From Sharpea azabuensis DSM 18934 (GTDB lineage Bacteria; Bacillota_I; Bacilli_A; Erysipelotrichales; Coprobacillaceae), in NCBI RefSeq assembly GCF_000702165.1, contig NZ_JNKU01000016.1, positions 1-48,561 on the forward strand: a stretch of 48,561 nucleotides of DNA, given 5' to 3'. Below are positions 24,042-32,038 of the stretch, piece after piece; the first letter of the stretch is position 1, and each line of letters opens with the position of its first letter. A program made the translations under genes and the position numbers. The notes under the pieces were generated by a model that did no database searches, was not told where the DNA came from, and worked only from the letters and a program-made list of their open reading frames with translations.

Positions 24042-25016
24042 TTACATCACCCCTAAAAGAATACCAGCAATACCAGCAATAAAACCAACAAGATAGAAAA
24101 CAATAACAACCTTTACTTCTGACCAGCCACACATTTCAAAATGATGGTGAACAGGCGCCATTTTAAAGACACGTTTTCCTCTTGTCTTAAAACTTACAAC
24201 CTGAATAATAACAGATAATGTTTCAAGAAGTGGCACAATACCAATGATAAGTAATAGTAATTCTTGCTTTGTCACAATCGCCATAGCTGCTAAAAAGCCA
24301 CCAAGGGCAAGCGAGCCACAATCACCCATAAAGATCCTTGCTGGATGATAATTGAAATATAAGAAGCCAACAAGTGCACCAAGTAATGTTACAGCTGTAA
24401 TTGCTACATCAGTTTGCTTGTTCATTAAAGCAAATAAGACAAATGGTGCAATGGCAATCATTGAAACACCTGTTGCAAGGCCATCCAAGCCATCCGTTAA
24501 ATTGACTGCATTACTTTCTGCTGTAAACATAAAATAGACAAGAATAGGATAGAACCAGCCAAAGTTCACTGTTGTGTTGATAAAATGTAAAGTCACTTCG
24601 GTATTAAATCCTGGTAGGAATGCTTTTGCAAGAAAATAGAAAGCAATCGCAAAGATTGACTGTAAGCCATATTTATAAGCTGGCTTTAAGCCAATATTTG
24701 AATGTCTAACGACAATTAAGAAATCATCAATAAAACCAATAAAACCAAATGATATAAGTGCAAATATCAATAGATTCACAGCAGCTGACTGAATGAAAGT
24801 AATATTAATAAGATATGTTACGACTGCTGTGACAAGAATAAAGGCAATACCACCCATTGTTGGTGTTCCACCTTTTTTCTTATGTGAGGCAAGTCCTTCC
24901 TCCCTTTCAACCTGCCCAAATTTAAGTTTATGCAAATAAGGAATGAATTTTGGCATCACAATAAGCATCAAAACCATCGCTACTGCAAAGCTTAAAATCA
25001 TTTTAATCGTTGTCAT
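24042..25016 (-). CDS. mraY: Phospho-MurNAc-pentapeptide transferase
   Basis: 324 residues, about ten membrane helices. It transfers phospho-MurNAc-pentapeptide to undecaprenyl phosphate, making lipid I. Seen: KKGGTPTMGGIAF, the catalytic GFIDDFLIV (DD pair), NLTDGLDGLA, FNYHPARIFMGDCGSLALGG and APVHHHFEMCGWSE, all MraY signatures. It sits between pbpB and murD, as in Bacillus, but murE and the spoVD and spoVE paralogues are missing from this cluster. Confidence 0.97.
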   Translation of the reverse strand: MTTIKMILSFAVAMVLMLIVMPKFIPYLHKLKFGQVEREEGLASHKKKGGTPTMGGIAFILVTAVVTYLINITFIQSAAVNLLIFALISFGFIGFIDDFLIVVRHSNIGLKPAYKYGLQSIFAIAFYFLAKAFLPGFNTEVTLHFINTTVNFGWFYPILVYFMFTAESNAVNLTDGLDGLATGVSMIAIAPFVLFALMNKQTDVAITAVTLLGALVGFLYFNYHPARIFMGDCGSLALGGFLAAMAIVTKQELLLLIIGIVPLLETLSVIIQVVSFKTRGKRVFKMAPVHHHFEMCGWSEVKVVIVFYLVGFIAGIAGILLGVM

Positions 25017-25077
25017 TTTCCCCTTCTCCTTTTAACGCGTTTAATATAGCACAATTTTTAAGAAGAAACAATGTCTA

Positions 25078-27204
25078 TCACTTTGCATGAAGCTTGATTG
25101 TCATACCTGGTGTCAGCTTTGTCCCTTTATTGACATCTTGCTGATAAATAGTACCTACACCCTCTATTTCAATCTTTGTATTCGATAATTCTCCAAAAGC
25201 TTCAGCATCCTTACGACTCCAGTTCAGCATTGAAGGCATTGTGATATTTGCGCCATCCGTTCTTAGCATGACATGAGTGCTACTTGCCACTTCATTACCA
25301 GAAGCTGGATATTGGCCGATAACACTTGTGCCATCACCAATGATAATCGGTGTTACTGAATGCTTACCCAATTCCTGCGAAACAAAGTTCGTTGACTGAT
25401 TGATATAGCTCTTTAGCTTATATGTTGTTGATTGAATCGTTTTCTTATTACCAGCAACAACATTTAGTGATGATTTCATCATATCTTTGACAATTTGACC
25501 AGCTTCATCTGTACCACTTGCATCATTTTGCCACCAGATAATAATTTCGACTCTTGGATCATCATATGGTGCCAAGCCAGCAAATAAATGTGTATGGAAG
25601 TCAGCAGAGTAGCCGCCCTTGACAGCAATCTGACCAGTACCTGTTTTCCCAATGATTTCTACTTCATCACTTTTATATGGAGTACCAGTGCCTTCTCCGC
25701 TATTGACAATCCCGCTTAATAAGCTACGCATCTGATCAATCGCACTGTCCGTGAAAATTTGCTTAGATGTCGTTGTTTTCCCTTTATAAAGCGTTTTATT
25801 TGTATCAGGATTAACAACCTTATCTACAATATAGGGTTCAACAGTGCGTCCCTTATTCGCAAAGACAGAATAAGCTCTTAAAAGTTGCAAGGCAGTTACA
25901 GAAGAGCCCTGACCAAAGCCAGTTGTCACATAGCTCAAGCTCTTGCTTTTACCATCAAAGCCTCTAACACCAGAACCACTCACTAAGCCATCAATCTTGC
26001 TTGCTTTAAAAAAGCCTAGATCACTGTAGTCCTGAATCAATGATTGCATATCACTCTTTTCTAACAAGATATGACAAATAGCTGTATTAGAAGAATGATA
26101 GAGACCTTGTTCATATGTGATGGTACCCCAGCCTACTTTATTATGATCATGAATTGTCGCAACGAGCTTATTTGCCGACATAAAATTAAAATGTCCCGAT
26201 ACATATGTTTCTTTTAAATTCAGTTTGCCATCACTTAAGGCATTGGCATAGACAAAGCTCTTGAAAACTGATCCTGGCTCAATAGCCATATTCATGAATT
26301 TATCTTCATAACTTGTAAAGTTTCTTTTATTAGGATCAAAGGATGGATAATTGCTGATGGCAAGAATACGTCCCGTCTTGGCATCCATGATGGCACATGC
26401 TGATGCTGATGATTTGACATTTTCAGAAAACTCTTTCATGGCACTATCTAATTGTGTCTGCAATGAAGAATTGATTGTCATATAGACATCATTACCATCA
26501 GTAGCCTTCGTTGTTAAAAGTGGATCACCAGGTAACTGGTTCTTGTTTGCATCAGCAAGATAGACTGTTTTTCCGTTTTTGCCAGAAAGCCAGCTATTAT
26601 ATGTTTTTTCAATGCCCATTTGTCCCACGATTGTATAGGGATCATTAGCATCCTTCAAGCCAGCATAGCCAACTTCATAAGATGCGAAATCTCCAAATTC
26701 ATAGTTACGTGATGTCACTTCAGTCCATTCTAACCCTGTTAAATTCTGGGCATCAATTTGTTTTTTTGTCAACGCCGATACATTCTTACCAACATTACCA
26801 AATTCTACCTGATAAGATGTTTTCTTCAGCTTATTGTAAATATAGTCATAGCTTGTACCAAGATATTTTGCGAGAACTCGTGCTGTTTTTTCTTTATCCT
26901 GTACATATGCAGGTTCTTTTTTGGCCGTTAGATGTTTTGTTGACAATATAGCAACAAGATTATATTTCTTGACATCTGTCGCAATTACCTTTTTATCAGA
27001 TGTGTAAATCGTCCCACGTCGAGCCTGAATAATTTTTGTTGTCTGTGATCCCCCTCTTGCTTTTGCAAAGTCCCTGATATGTGCCTGTGAGACAAGTGTT
27101 TTGCCCGTCACAGTTAAATAGACAATATTAAAAGCAAGCAATAAAACAATAAAAGCAAAGAGATAATAAATCATCTTTGCGTACTTAAATTTGGATTTTT
27201 TCAT
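25078..27204 (-). CDS. pbpB: Class B penicillin-binding protein 2B/FtsI with PASTA domains
   Basis: 708 residues. N-terminal membrane helix (about 11-33), a PBP dimerisation domain, then the transpeptidase with SxxK in EPGSVFKSF (about 310), SxN in SSNTAIC and KTG in GKTGTGQIA. The C-terminal part (about 575-708) holds two PASTA-like repeats (IGQYPASGNEVASSTHVMLR; MPSMLNWSRKDAEAFGE). Family knowledge: it cross-links septal peptidoglycan with FtsW, and PASTA domains bind cell-wall material. Its start overlaps the ftsL stop by four bases (ATGA). It is a Bacillus PBP2B-type rather than SpoVD, judged by context only. Confidence 0.95.
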   Translation of the reverse strand: MKKSKFKYAKMIYYLFAFIVLLLAFNIVYLTVTGKTLVSQAHIRDFAKARGGSQTTKIIQARRGTIYTSDKKVIATDVKKYNLVAILSTKHLTAKKEPAYVQDKEKTARVLAKYLGTSYDYIYNKLKKTSYQVEFGNVGKNVSALTKKQIDAQNLTGLEWTEVTSRNYEFGDFASYEVGYAGLKDANDPYTIVGQMGIEKTYNSWLSGKNGKTVYLADANKNQLPGDPLLTTKATDGNDVYMTINSSLQTQLDSAMKEFSENVKSSASACAIMDAKTGRILAISNYPSFDPNKRNFTSYEDKFMNMAIEPGSVFKSFVYANALSDGKLNLKETYVSGHFNFMSANKLVATIHDHNKVGWGTITYEQGLYHSSNTAICHILLEKSDMQSLIQDYSDLGFFKASKIDGLVSGSGVRGFDGKSKSLSYVTTGFGQGSSVTALQLLRAYSVFANKGRTVEPYIVDKVVNPDTNKTLYKGKTTTSKQIFTDSAIDQMRSLLSGIVNSGEGTGTPYKSDEVEIIGKTGTGQIAVKGGYSADFHTHLFAGLAPYDDPRVEIIIWWQNDASGTDEAGQIVKDMMKSSLNVVAGNKKTIQSTTYKLKSYINQSTNFVSQELGKHSVTPIIIGDGTSVIGQYPASGNEVASSTHVMLRTDGANITMPSMLNWSRKDAEAFGELSNTKIEIEGVGTIYQQDVNKGTKLTPGMTIKLHAK

Positions 27205-27506
27205 TTATGCTCATCAACTCCTACAACATTTGCTGAAACAGAAGACTGCTGATATGTATAGCCCTTCTTTTCAGCAATTTCCTTTACGCGTGAAAAGGAA
27301 GAGAGTTTCTGCTTCTGAATTTTTAGACCGTCGATATCTGTTTTTAGTGTGGTCATTTCTTCCTGTACTTTCTTACTCTGAGCATTGATATTAATCTCTT
27401 GTGAATTTAAGAAAATTGTACTCACCAAAAAAAGAATAAATGAACATACTAATAATCTCATCGCAAATCTAAAAATTTTTGGATTTCTTTTCTTACTCTT
27501 TCTCAT
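27201..27506 (-). CDS. ftsL: Cell division protein FtsL
   Basis: 101 residues with the FtsL plan: a basic cytoplasmic start (MRKSKKRNPKIFRFAMRL), one membrane helix (about 15-34), and a coiled-coil (about 38-72; KVQEEMTTLKTDIDGLKIQK) ending near VKEIAEKKGYTYQ, the typical FtsL C-terminal motif. It overlaps rsmH by 14 bases and pbpB by 4. Sequence identity in this family is low, so the call rests on position, size and topology. It partners DivIB and DivIC at the septum. Confidence 0.9.
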   Translation of the reverse strand: MRKSKKRNPKIFRFAMRLLVCSFILFLVSTIFLNSQEININAQSKKVQEEMTTLKTDIDGLKIQKQKLSSFSRVKEIAEKKGYTYQQSSVSANVVGVDEHK

Positions 27507-28440
27507 CTTCCTTTACCCTCTCAACGACGCGCAATTTAGCTGAATGCGAACGATAGTTTTCTTGTAATTCTGCCTCTGTTGCTGTAATCGGTTTTCTTGT
27601 CACTTTCTTAAATCTTGGCTGCATGTTATCTGGAATAACTGCAATATTTTTTGGTATTTCTGGCATGCTGGTAATCTCATTAAAGGTGTATTTCGCAATC
27701 TTGTCTTCTAGCGATTGGAAAGTTATAACGCTTACACGTCCACCAATATTAAGCATGCTTAATGCATCATTCAAACTTTTCTCAAAGACATTGAGCTCAT
27801 CATTCACTTCAATACGGATAGCCTGAAATGTGCGTTTGGCTGGATGCCCGCCCGTTCTTCTTGCCCTTGCAGGGATTGCCTGCTTGACAATTTCAACAAG
27901 TTCAAACGTTGTTTGAATTGGTTTTTTTGCACGTTCCTGCTCAATATGTCGAGCGATGCTCTTTGCAAATTTCTCGTCACCATATTTATAAAGAATACGC
28001 ACAAGATCACTATAGCTATAGTTATTTACAACATCATAAGCTGATAAGCTCTGATGCTGATTCATGCGCATATCCAACGGTCCATCAAAGCGATAAGAAA
28101 ACCCTCTTGACTCTTCATCAAACTGTGGCGATGAAACACCTAAATCATAGAGAACACCATCAACCTTCTCAACACCTAGTTCATGCAGTTTGGTTTTGAT
28201 ATTGACGAAATTGCTATTGATGATGGTGAAATGATCGGATATGTCTTGTAATCTTGTCGTTGCCGCCTCAATAGCATGATCATCCTGATCAAAGCAATAG
28301 AGATGGCCAGTTGTTAGTCTTTTAAGGATTTCTTCTGAGTGACCCCCACCACCCAAAGTACAATCCACATAAAGACCATCTTCTTTAATATTCAGCGATT
28401 CAATTGCTTCATTCAACAATACACTCTTATGTTCAAACAT
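27493..28440 (-). CDS. rsmH: 16S rRNA (cytosine1402-N4)-methyltransferase
   Basis: 315 residues (MraW). It methylates N4 of C1402 in the 16S rRNA P-site using SAM. Seen: SVLLNEAIESL, SAM-binding DCTLGGGGHSEEIL at 26-39, LYDLGVSSPQFDEESRGFSY, and KRTFQAIRIEVNDEL. Its ATG shares a base with the mraZ stop (TAATG), giving translational coupling. It is the second gene of the dcw operon. Confidence 0.97.
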   Translation of the reverse strand: MFEHKSVLLNEAIESLNIKEDGLYVDCTLGGGGHSEEILKRLTTGHLYCFDQDDHAIEAATTRLQDISDHFTIINSNFVNIKTKLHELGVEKVDGVLYDLGVSSPQFDEESRGFSYRFDGPLDMRMNQHQSLSAYDVVNNYSYSDLVRILYKYGDEKFAKSIARHIEQERAKKPIQTTFELVEIVKQAIPARARRTGGHPAKRTFQAIRIEVNDELNVFEKSLNDALSMLNIGGRVSVITFQSLEDKIAKYTFNEITSMPEIPKNIAVIPDNMQPRFKKVTRKPITATEAELQENYRSHSAKLRVVERVKEDEKE

Positions 28441-28874
28441 TACTCTTCTTCCATTTCATCTAGCATTTCTGACAAACTATCAAAATCATCATTATTGGCA
28501 TCAATATACTGATCCCAAGCTTCCTCATTCCATATTTCCATATGATCGCCTGAGCCAACAATGACACAGGCTTTCTCTAAATGCGCATGTTCTCTTAATA
28601 AGGCAGGAATATTTATACGTCCCATCTTATCAAATTCACATTCAGAGACACGCGAAGTGACTAAACGCAAGAATGCACGGGCACTTTTCTTGTTCTGTTT
28701 GAGCTTAGAAAGCTTGGCGTAGTAATTTTGCCACCCTTCCTCATTATAGACATTCAAACAGCCATCATTACCAATCGTGACATAGACATTACCTGGACAC
28801 TGAGCACGTAATTTGGCTGGAATACTTAATCGACCTTTTGCATCTAAATTGTGTCGGTATTCCCCAAAGAACAT
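28440..28874 (-). CDS. mraZ: Transcriptional regulator MraZ
   Basis: 144 residues from ATG 28872-28874 with SD GGGGAG; an in-frame extension to 28907 would run across the operator repeats and is rejected. Seen: two SpoVT/AbrB-like swapped-hairpin halves, each with the DxKGRxxIP motif (NLDAKGRLSIPAKLR near the start and FDKMGRINIPALLREHA in the middle). Family knowledge: MraZ forms a ring that binds repeated boxes at the dcw promoter and controls the operon. Matching boxes precede the gene here. Confidence 0.96.
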   Translation of the reverse strand: MFFGEYRHNLDAKGRLSIPAKLRAQCPGNVYVTIGNDGCLNVYNEEGWQNYYAKLSKLKQNKKSARAFLRLVTSRVSECEFDKMGRINIPALLREHAHLEKACVIVGSGDHMEIWNEEAWDQYIDANNDDFDSLSEMLDEMEEE

Positions 28875-28881
28875 ACTCACT

Positions 28882-28918
28882 CCCCACTTCCTGACATTTT
28901 TTGACACTTCATGCCACT
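28882..28918 (-). promoter_or_regulatory. MraZ operator: four boxes at exact 10-bp spacing
   Basis: Minus strand AGTG, AGTG, AATG, AGTG, occupying plus-strand positions 28915-28918, 28905-28908, 28895-28898 and 28885-28888. This fits the published AAAGTG-type MraZ box with one helical turn per repeat. The array covers the start point and 5' UTR. Confidence 0.75.
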
Positions 28919-28947
28919 ATTATACCAATTACGCCCACCCTTGTATA
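28919..28947 (-). promoter_or_regulatory. dcw operon promoter
   Basis: Minus strand: TGG plus -10 TATAAT (28919-28924), 17-base spacer, -35 TATACA (28942-28947). It directly adjoins the MraZ boxes. Confidence 0.75.
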
Positions 28948-28971
28948 GATTTGATGGTCAATTTCAAAAAA

Positions 28972-29033
28972 TAAAAAAGTCTATTCACATATATCATGCA
29001 AATAGACAAAAAAAGAGTGGCGCAAAGCCACTC
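28972..29033 (-). terminator. Double terminator after rpmF
   Basis: Minus strand, first GAGTGGC-TTTGC-GCCACTC plus T7 (29008-29033), then GTCTATT...AATAGAC plus T6 (28972-29008). They isolate the dcw promoter from rpmF transcription. Confidence 0.85.
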
Positions 29034-29054
29034 AGATATTCATTATGTTTACGA

Positions 29055-29222
29055 TTATTTTACTTTAACACCATCGTAAGAACCACAATGCTTACATACT
29101 CTATGAGAAAGTTTTAACTGTCCACATTCTGGACATACAACAACAGTTGGTGCCTTTAACTTGTCATGAGTTCTTCTCTTATCTCTTCTTGTGCTTGATA
29201 CTCTTCTAGCTGGTACTGCCAT
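29055..29222 (-). CDS. rpmF: 50S ribosomal protein L32
   Basis: 55 residues: [20 protein letters not shown] at the start, then [20 protein letters not shown] and GSYDGVKVK. This is the zinc-ribbon form of L32 with both CxxC pairs (CPEC, CKHC); some bacteria carry a zinc-free paralogue. SD GGAGG precedes ATG. It lies 12 bases after yceD, the classic yceD-rpmF pair, and ends in a double terminator. Confidence 0.97.
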   Translation of the reverse strand: MAVPARRVSSTRRDKRRTHDKLKAPTVVVCPECGQLKLSHRVCKHCGSYDGVKVK

Positions 29223-29234
29223 AGTTCTACCTCC

Positions 29235-29741
29235 TTATTTGTCCTTAAAGTAATCTTTAAGCTTTGCAAGCCTTGGATCGATTGGATCCTCTTCTTCTAG
29301 ATCTTCTTCGTCAAGGACTTGCCATCCCTGACCATTACGTTTCATTGTTGCGCCTTCCTTGACTACACGCATTGGGACTTCCATCATGATTTCTGTCCAA
29401 ATGACAGATGTTAGATCAGCAACATTCTTTCTTGCTTCAATAACCTCTTCGTCTTCTTCCGGCTTATAAAAGGCAAATGTTTCCATTTCATTAATCTCAA
29501 AAGGATAATCAACATCTTCCAATGAGATTGCGCAAGGAACAATCATTGTACCCTTTACATGCAAGTCTACATAAAGACGATCCGACTTAATGTCATAGCG
29601 CCCATGCCCTCTTGCTTCAACGTCCTTTAAGCCATTGATTCTAGATAAGTTATAGAACATTTCTTCAGGGAATGTTAATGACTCTTCAAAATCGAATTCG
29701 CCGTTCTTCTGTTTTTGTAACCACTGTTTATTCCATTTCAA
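29235..29741 (-). CDS. YceD/DUF177 family protein
   Basis: 168 residues if begun at TTG 29739-29741 (MKWNKQWLQKQ), which lies six to seven bases after SD GAGGGTG; a GTG at 29750 overlaps that SD. Seen: GHGRYDIKSDRLYVDLHVKG, TMIVPCAISLEDVDYPFEIN and the C-terminal DPIDPRLAKLKDYF, which are YceD hallmarks. Family knowledge: YceD is nearly always encoded before rpmF and has been linked to 23S rRNA maturation. It is the first gene of the yceD-rpmF operon. Confidence 0.92.
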   Translation of the reverse strand: MKWNKQWLQKQKNGEFDFEESLTFPEEMFYNLSRINGLKDVEARGHGRYDIKSDRLYVDLHVKGTMIVPCAISLEDVDYPFEINEMETFAFYKPEEDEEVIEARKNVADLTSVIWTEIMMEVPMRVVKEGATMKRNGQGWQVLDEEDLEEEDPIDPRLAKLKDYFKDK

Positions 29742-29770
29742 AATCGTCACCCTCTATAACTGCATGTCTC

Positions 29771-29799
29771 ATTATAAGCAAAGCGCCTCTATAAGTCAA
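29771..29799 (-). promoter_or_regulatory. yceD-rpmF promoter
   Basis: Minus strand: -35 TTGACT (29794-29799), 17-base spacer, -10 TATAAT (29771-29776). Confidence 0.8.
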
Positions 29800-29902
29800 T
29801 CAAAAAATACATGATTATAGGGCGACTTGTCAAGTTTTTCCTCCTTCTCTTCTACTCTTTTTTTATCTTTCATGCTAAACTGATACAAGCGAGGTAAAAA
29901 GC

Positions 29903-31048
29903 ATGAGAATTCTAGGAATTGTTGCTGAATATAATCCATTTCATAAAGGCCACCTTTATCACTTAAAGCAGGCTCAAGAACGCATCAAACCCGAGGTTAC
30001 GATTGTTGTTATGAGTGGCAGCTTTGTACAAAGAGGAGAAGTGGCAATTGTTGATAAATGGATCAGAAGTCAGATTGCTGTGGAATATGGTGTGGACTTA
30101 GTTGTTGAATTGCCAACAGTTTACACTCTTGAATCAGCCGATTATTTTGCCAAAAGCAGTATTGCACTTCTTCATCTCTTAGGTGTCACAGATATCGTCT
30201 TTGGCAGCGAGACAGGAGATATCCAACAATTCAATGATATCGCCCATACTATCCAAAATCATAACGAAGAATACAACACACTTGTCAAAGAAGCGATGCA
30301 AAAAGGTTTGCGTTATCCCGATGCATGCAATCAGGCTTTAAGCACACTCATGCATAAAGAAGTCAGAACGCCCAATGACCTACTTGCCCTTGCCTATACA
30401 AAGGAAGTTGTTTTCAATAACTACCCTATTCACCTTCATGCCATTAAGCGCACCAGTGATTATCACAGTGAAACAATCGAAACATTTGCAAGTGCTACAG
30501 CACTTAGAAAAGCCCTTAGAGAAAAGAAAGATGTCTCTTCCCAGCTTCCTGGCTATGTATATTATAAGGATAGGGTTTTACTTGATATGGATGCTTTCTT
30601 CCCCTATCTCAAATACAATATCCTCATGAATGATCAGCTTGCTAACATACATTTAGTTGATGAAGGGATTGAGAACTTGCTGAAAGAATCAATTCAAAAA
30701 GCAAAGACGATCAATGAACTCATTGACCTTCTTTCAAGCAAGCGTTATACAAGAGCACGCATTGCAAGAATGCTATCCCACATTCTTCTCAACAATACAA
30801 AAGATGAAGTTATAAAGGCGATGCACTTTTCACAAATTCGTCCTCTCGCCTTCTCGAAAGAAGGAGCACGCTATCTTAGACAAATCAAGAAAAGCTGCCC
30901 GCTTCCTATTACGACAAAGATTCTTAATAAAAAAGACCCGATGTATCATATCGAAGCTAAAGCAACCAGTCTGATTGGTCTTGTTGATCCTGAATTGATT
31001 GCAAAAGAAAAGAAAAGCATTCCCTATATAAAAAGGACTCATGAGTGA
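29903..31048 (+). CDS. tmcAL: tRNA(Met) cytidine acetate ligase
   Basis: 381 residues. Starts MRILGIVAEYNPFHKGHLYH, with the nucleotidyltransferase HxGH motif as HKGH at 14-17, followed by MSGSFVQRGEVAIVDKWIRS and DLVVELPTVYTLESADYFAK, all YlbM/TmcAL signatures. Family knowledge: the Bacillus enzyme activates acetate with ATP and acetylates the wobble C34 of elongator tRNA-Met. It is divergent from yceD-rpmF, near which it is found in many Firmicutes. SD GAGG precedes ATG. Its last ten bases overlap the end of the convergent transporter gene. Confidence 0.95.
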   Translation: MRILGIVAEYNPFHKGHLYHLKQAQERIKPEVTIVVMSGSFVQRGEVAIVDKWIRSQIAVEYGVDLVVELPTVYTLESADYFAKSSIALLHLLGVTDIVFGSETGDIQQFNDIAHTIQNHNEEYNTLVKEAMQKGLRYPDACNQALSTLMHKEVRTPNDLLALAYTKEVVFNNYPIHLHAIKRTSDYHSETIETFASATALRKALREKKDVSSQLPGYVYYKDRVLLDMDAFFPYLKYNILMNDQLANIHLVDEGIENLLKESIQKAKTINELIDLLSSKRYTRARIARMLSHILLNNTKDEVIKAMHFSQIRPLAFSKEGARYLRQIKKSCPLPITTKILNKKDPMYHIEAKATSLIGLVDPELIAKEKKSIPYIKRTHE

Positions 31049-31057
31049 GTCCTTTTT
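31030..31057. terminator. Bidirectional terminator shared by convergent genes
   Basis: AAAAGGACTC-ATGAGT-GAGTCCTTTTT, with A and T runs on both sides. The hairpin contains the stop codons of both tmcAL and the DMT transporter gene. Confidence 0.88.
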
Positions 31058-31926
31058 GGTGCTGATAAGAGAAATACAGTAATCATAATCATCATAAAGC
31101 CTACACCATCAATCCAGCTTAATGGTGTATGCAGCCAGACCAGGCCAAGAATTGCTGCTGTTAAAGGTTCAAGCGAGCCAATGATGCTGCCATAGACAGG
31201 ACCAATTTCCTTTACGCCAGTTAAGAAGAATGTAAAGGCAAAGGCTGTTCCCACAACGACCATCAAGATGACACCTAGCCAGCCAGCAAAATCAAGAGGC
31301 ACATAGAGCTTCCATGACTGGACAAAGAGCGTCATGATGATGCCGCCCACAAGCATGCCTATGCCAATAACAGGCATTGAGCCAAACTTCTTCATAAGCT
31401 GAACTGGTAAAATCGTATAGACACAACAAGCAAAAGCCGTCAACAAACCAAAGAAGAGCGCTTTTGGTGAAATGGAGAGTGAAGTCAATGAACCATGTGT
31501 AGCCACAATAAAGGTGCCTGCAATGGCAAGAATGATACAGATGAATTCGACAAGTGTTGGAAGCTTACGATGGGTAAGACATACAAAGATCATGATCATT
31601 ACCGGATTGAGATTTTGAAGAACGGTCGCTGTAGCAGCATTGGATAGACGAATAGTTGTCAAATAGGCTAGTTGTACAAAGGCAAGACCTGCTAAGGCAA
31701 AGACGATCTCAACAGCCATATCCTTCTTACTTTTAAGTAAGTTTCTTGTAGCATGAGGCATGGTCATCATTGAAACTATACATAAGATAATCCCGGCAAA
31801 TATCATACGCACACTCACTAGCCAAGGCGCATTGACATGATAGGTTTCAAAGAGATGCTGTCCCATCGAGCCAGAAAACCCCCAGCTTACTGCACCAATA
31901 ATTGTATAAAGAAATCCCTTTTTCAT
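31039..31926 (-). CDS. EamA/DMT-family transporter
   Basis: 295 residues from ATG 31924-31926, nine bases after SD GGGGGA; an extension to 31998 lacks an SD. About ten membrane helices in two EamA repeats: MKKGFLYTIIGAVSWGFSGS at the start, RLSNAATATVLQNLNPVMIM closing the first half, and VYGSIIGSLEPLTAAILGLV in the second. Family knowledge: drug/metabolite transporters export or import amino acids, nucleosides or similar small metabolites. The substrate cannot be told. It stands alone on the minus strand after the pheT terminator, convergent with tmcAL. Confidence 0.9.
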   Translation of the reverse strand: MKKGFLYTIIGAVSWGFSGSMGQHLFETYHVNAPWLVSVRMIFAGIILCIVSMMTMPHATRNLLKSKKDMAVEIVFALAGLAFVQLAYLTTIRLSNAATATVLQNLNPVMIMIFVCLTHRKLPTLVEFICIILAIAGTFIVATHGSLTSLSISPKALFFGLLTAFACCVYTILPVQLMKKFGSMPVIGIGMLVGGIIMTLFVQSWKLYVPLDFAGWLGVILMVVVGTAFAFTFFLTGVKEIGPVYGSIIGSLEPLTAAILGLVWLHTPLSWIDGVGFMMIMITVFLLSAPKRTHS

Positions 31927-31999
31927 TGATATGTCCCCCATTGCCTTTAAATTATACATAAGCTTTCTCAAATTACTAGATATATTATGAGAAGTCATG

Positions 32000-32032
32000 A
32001 AAAAAGGACTAGCTGAGATGCGCTAGTCCTTT
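32000..32032 (-). terminator. pheST terminator
   Basis: Minus strand AGGACTAGC-(8-base loop)-GCTAGTCCT plus T-run, a few bases after the pheT stop. Confidence 0.9.
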
Positions 32033-32038
32033 GTTATG

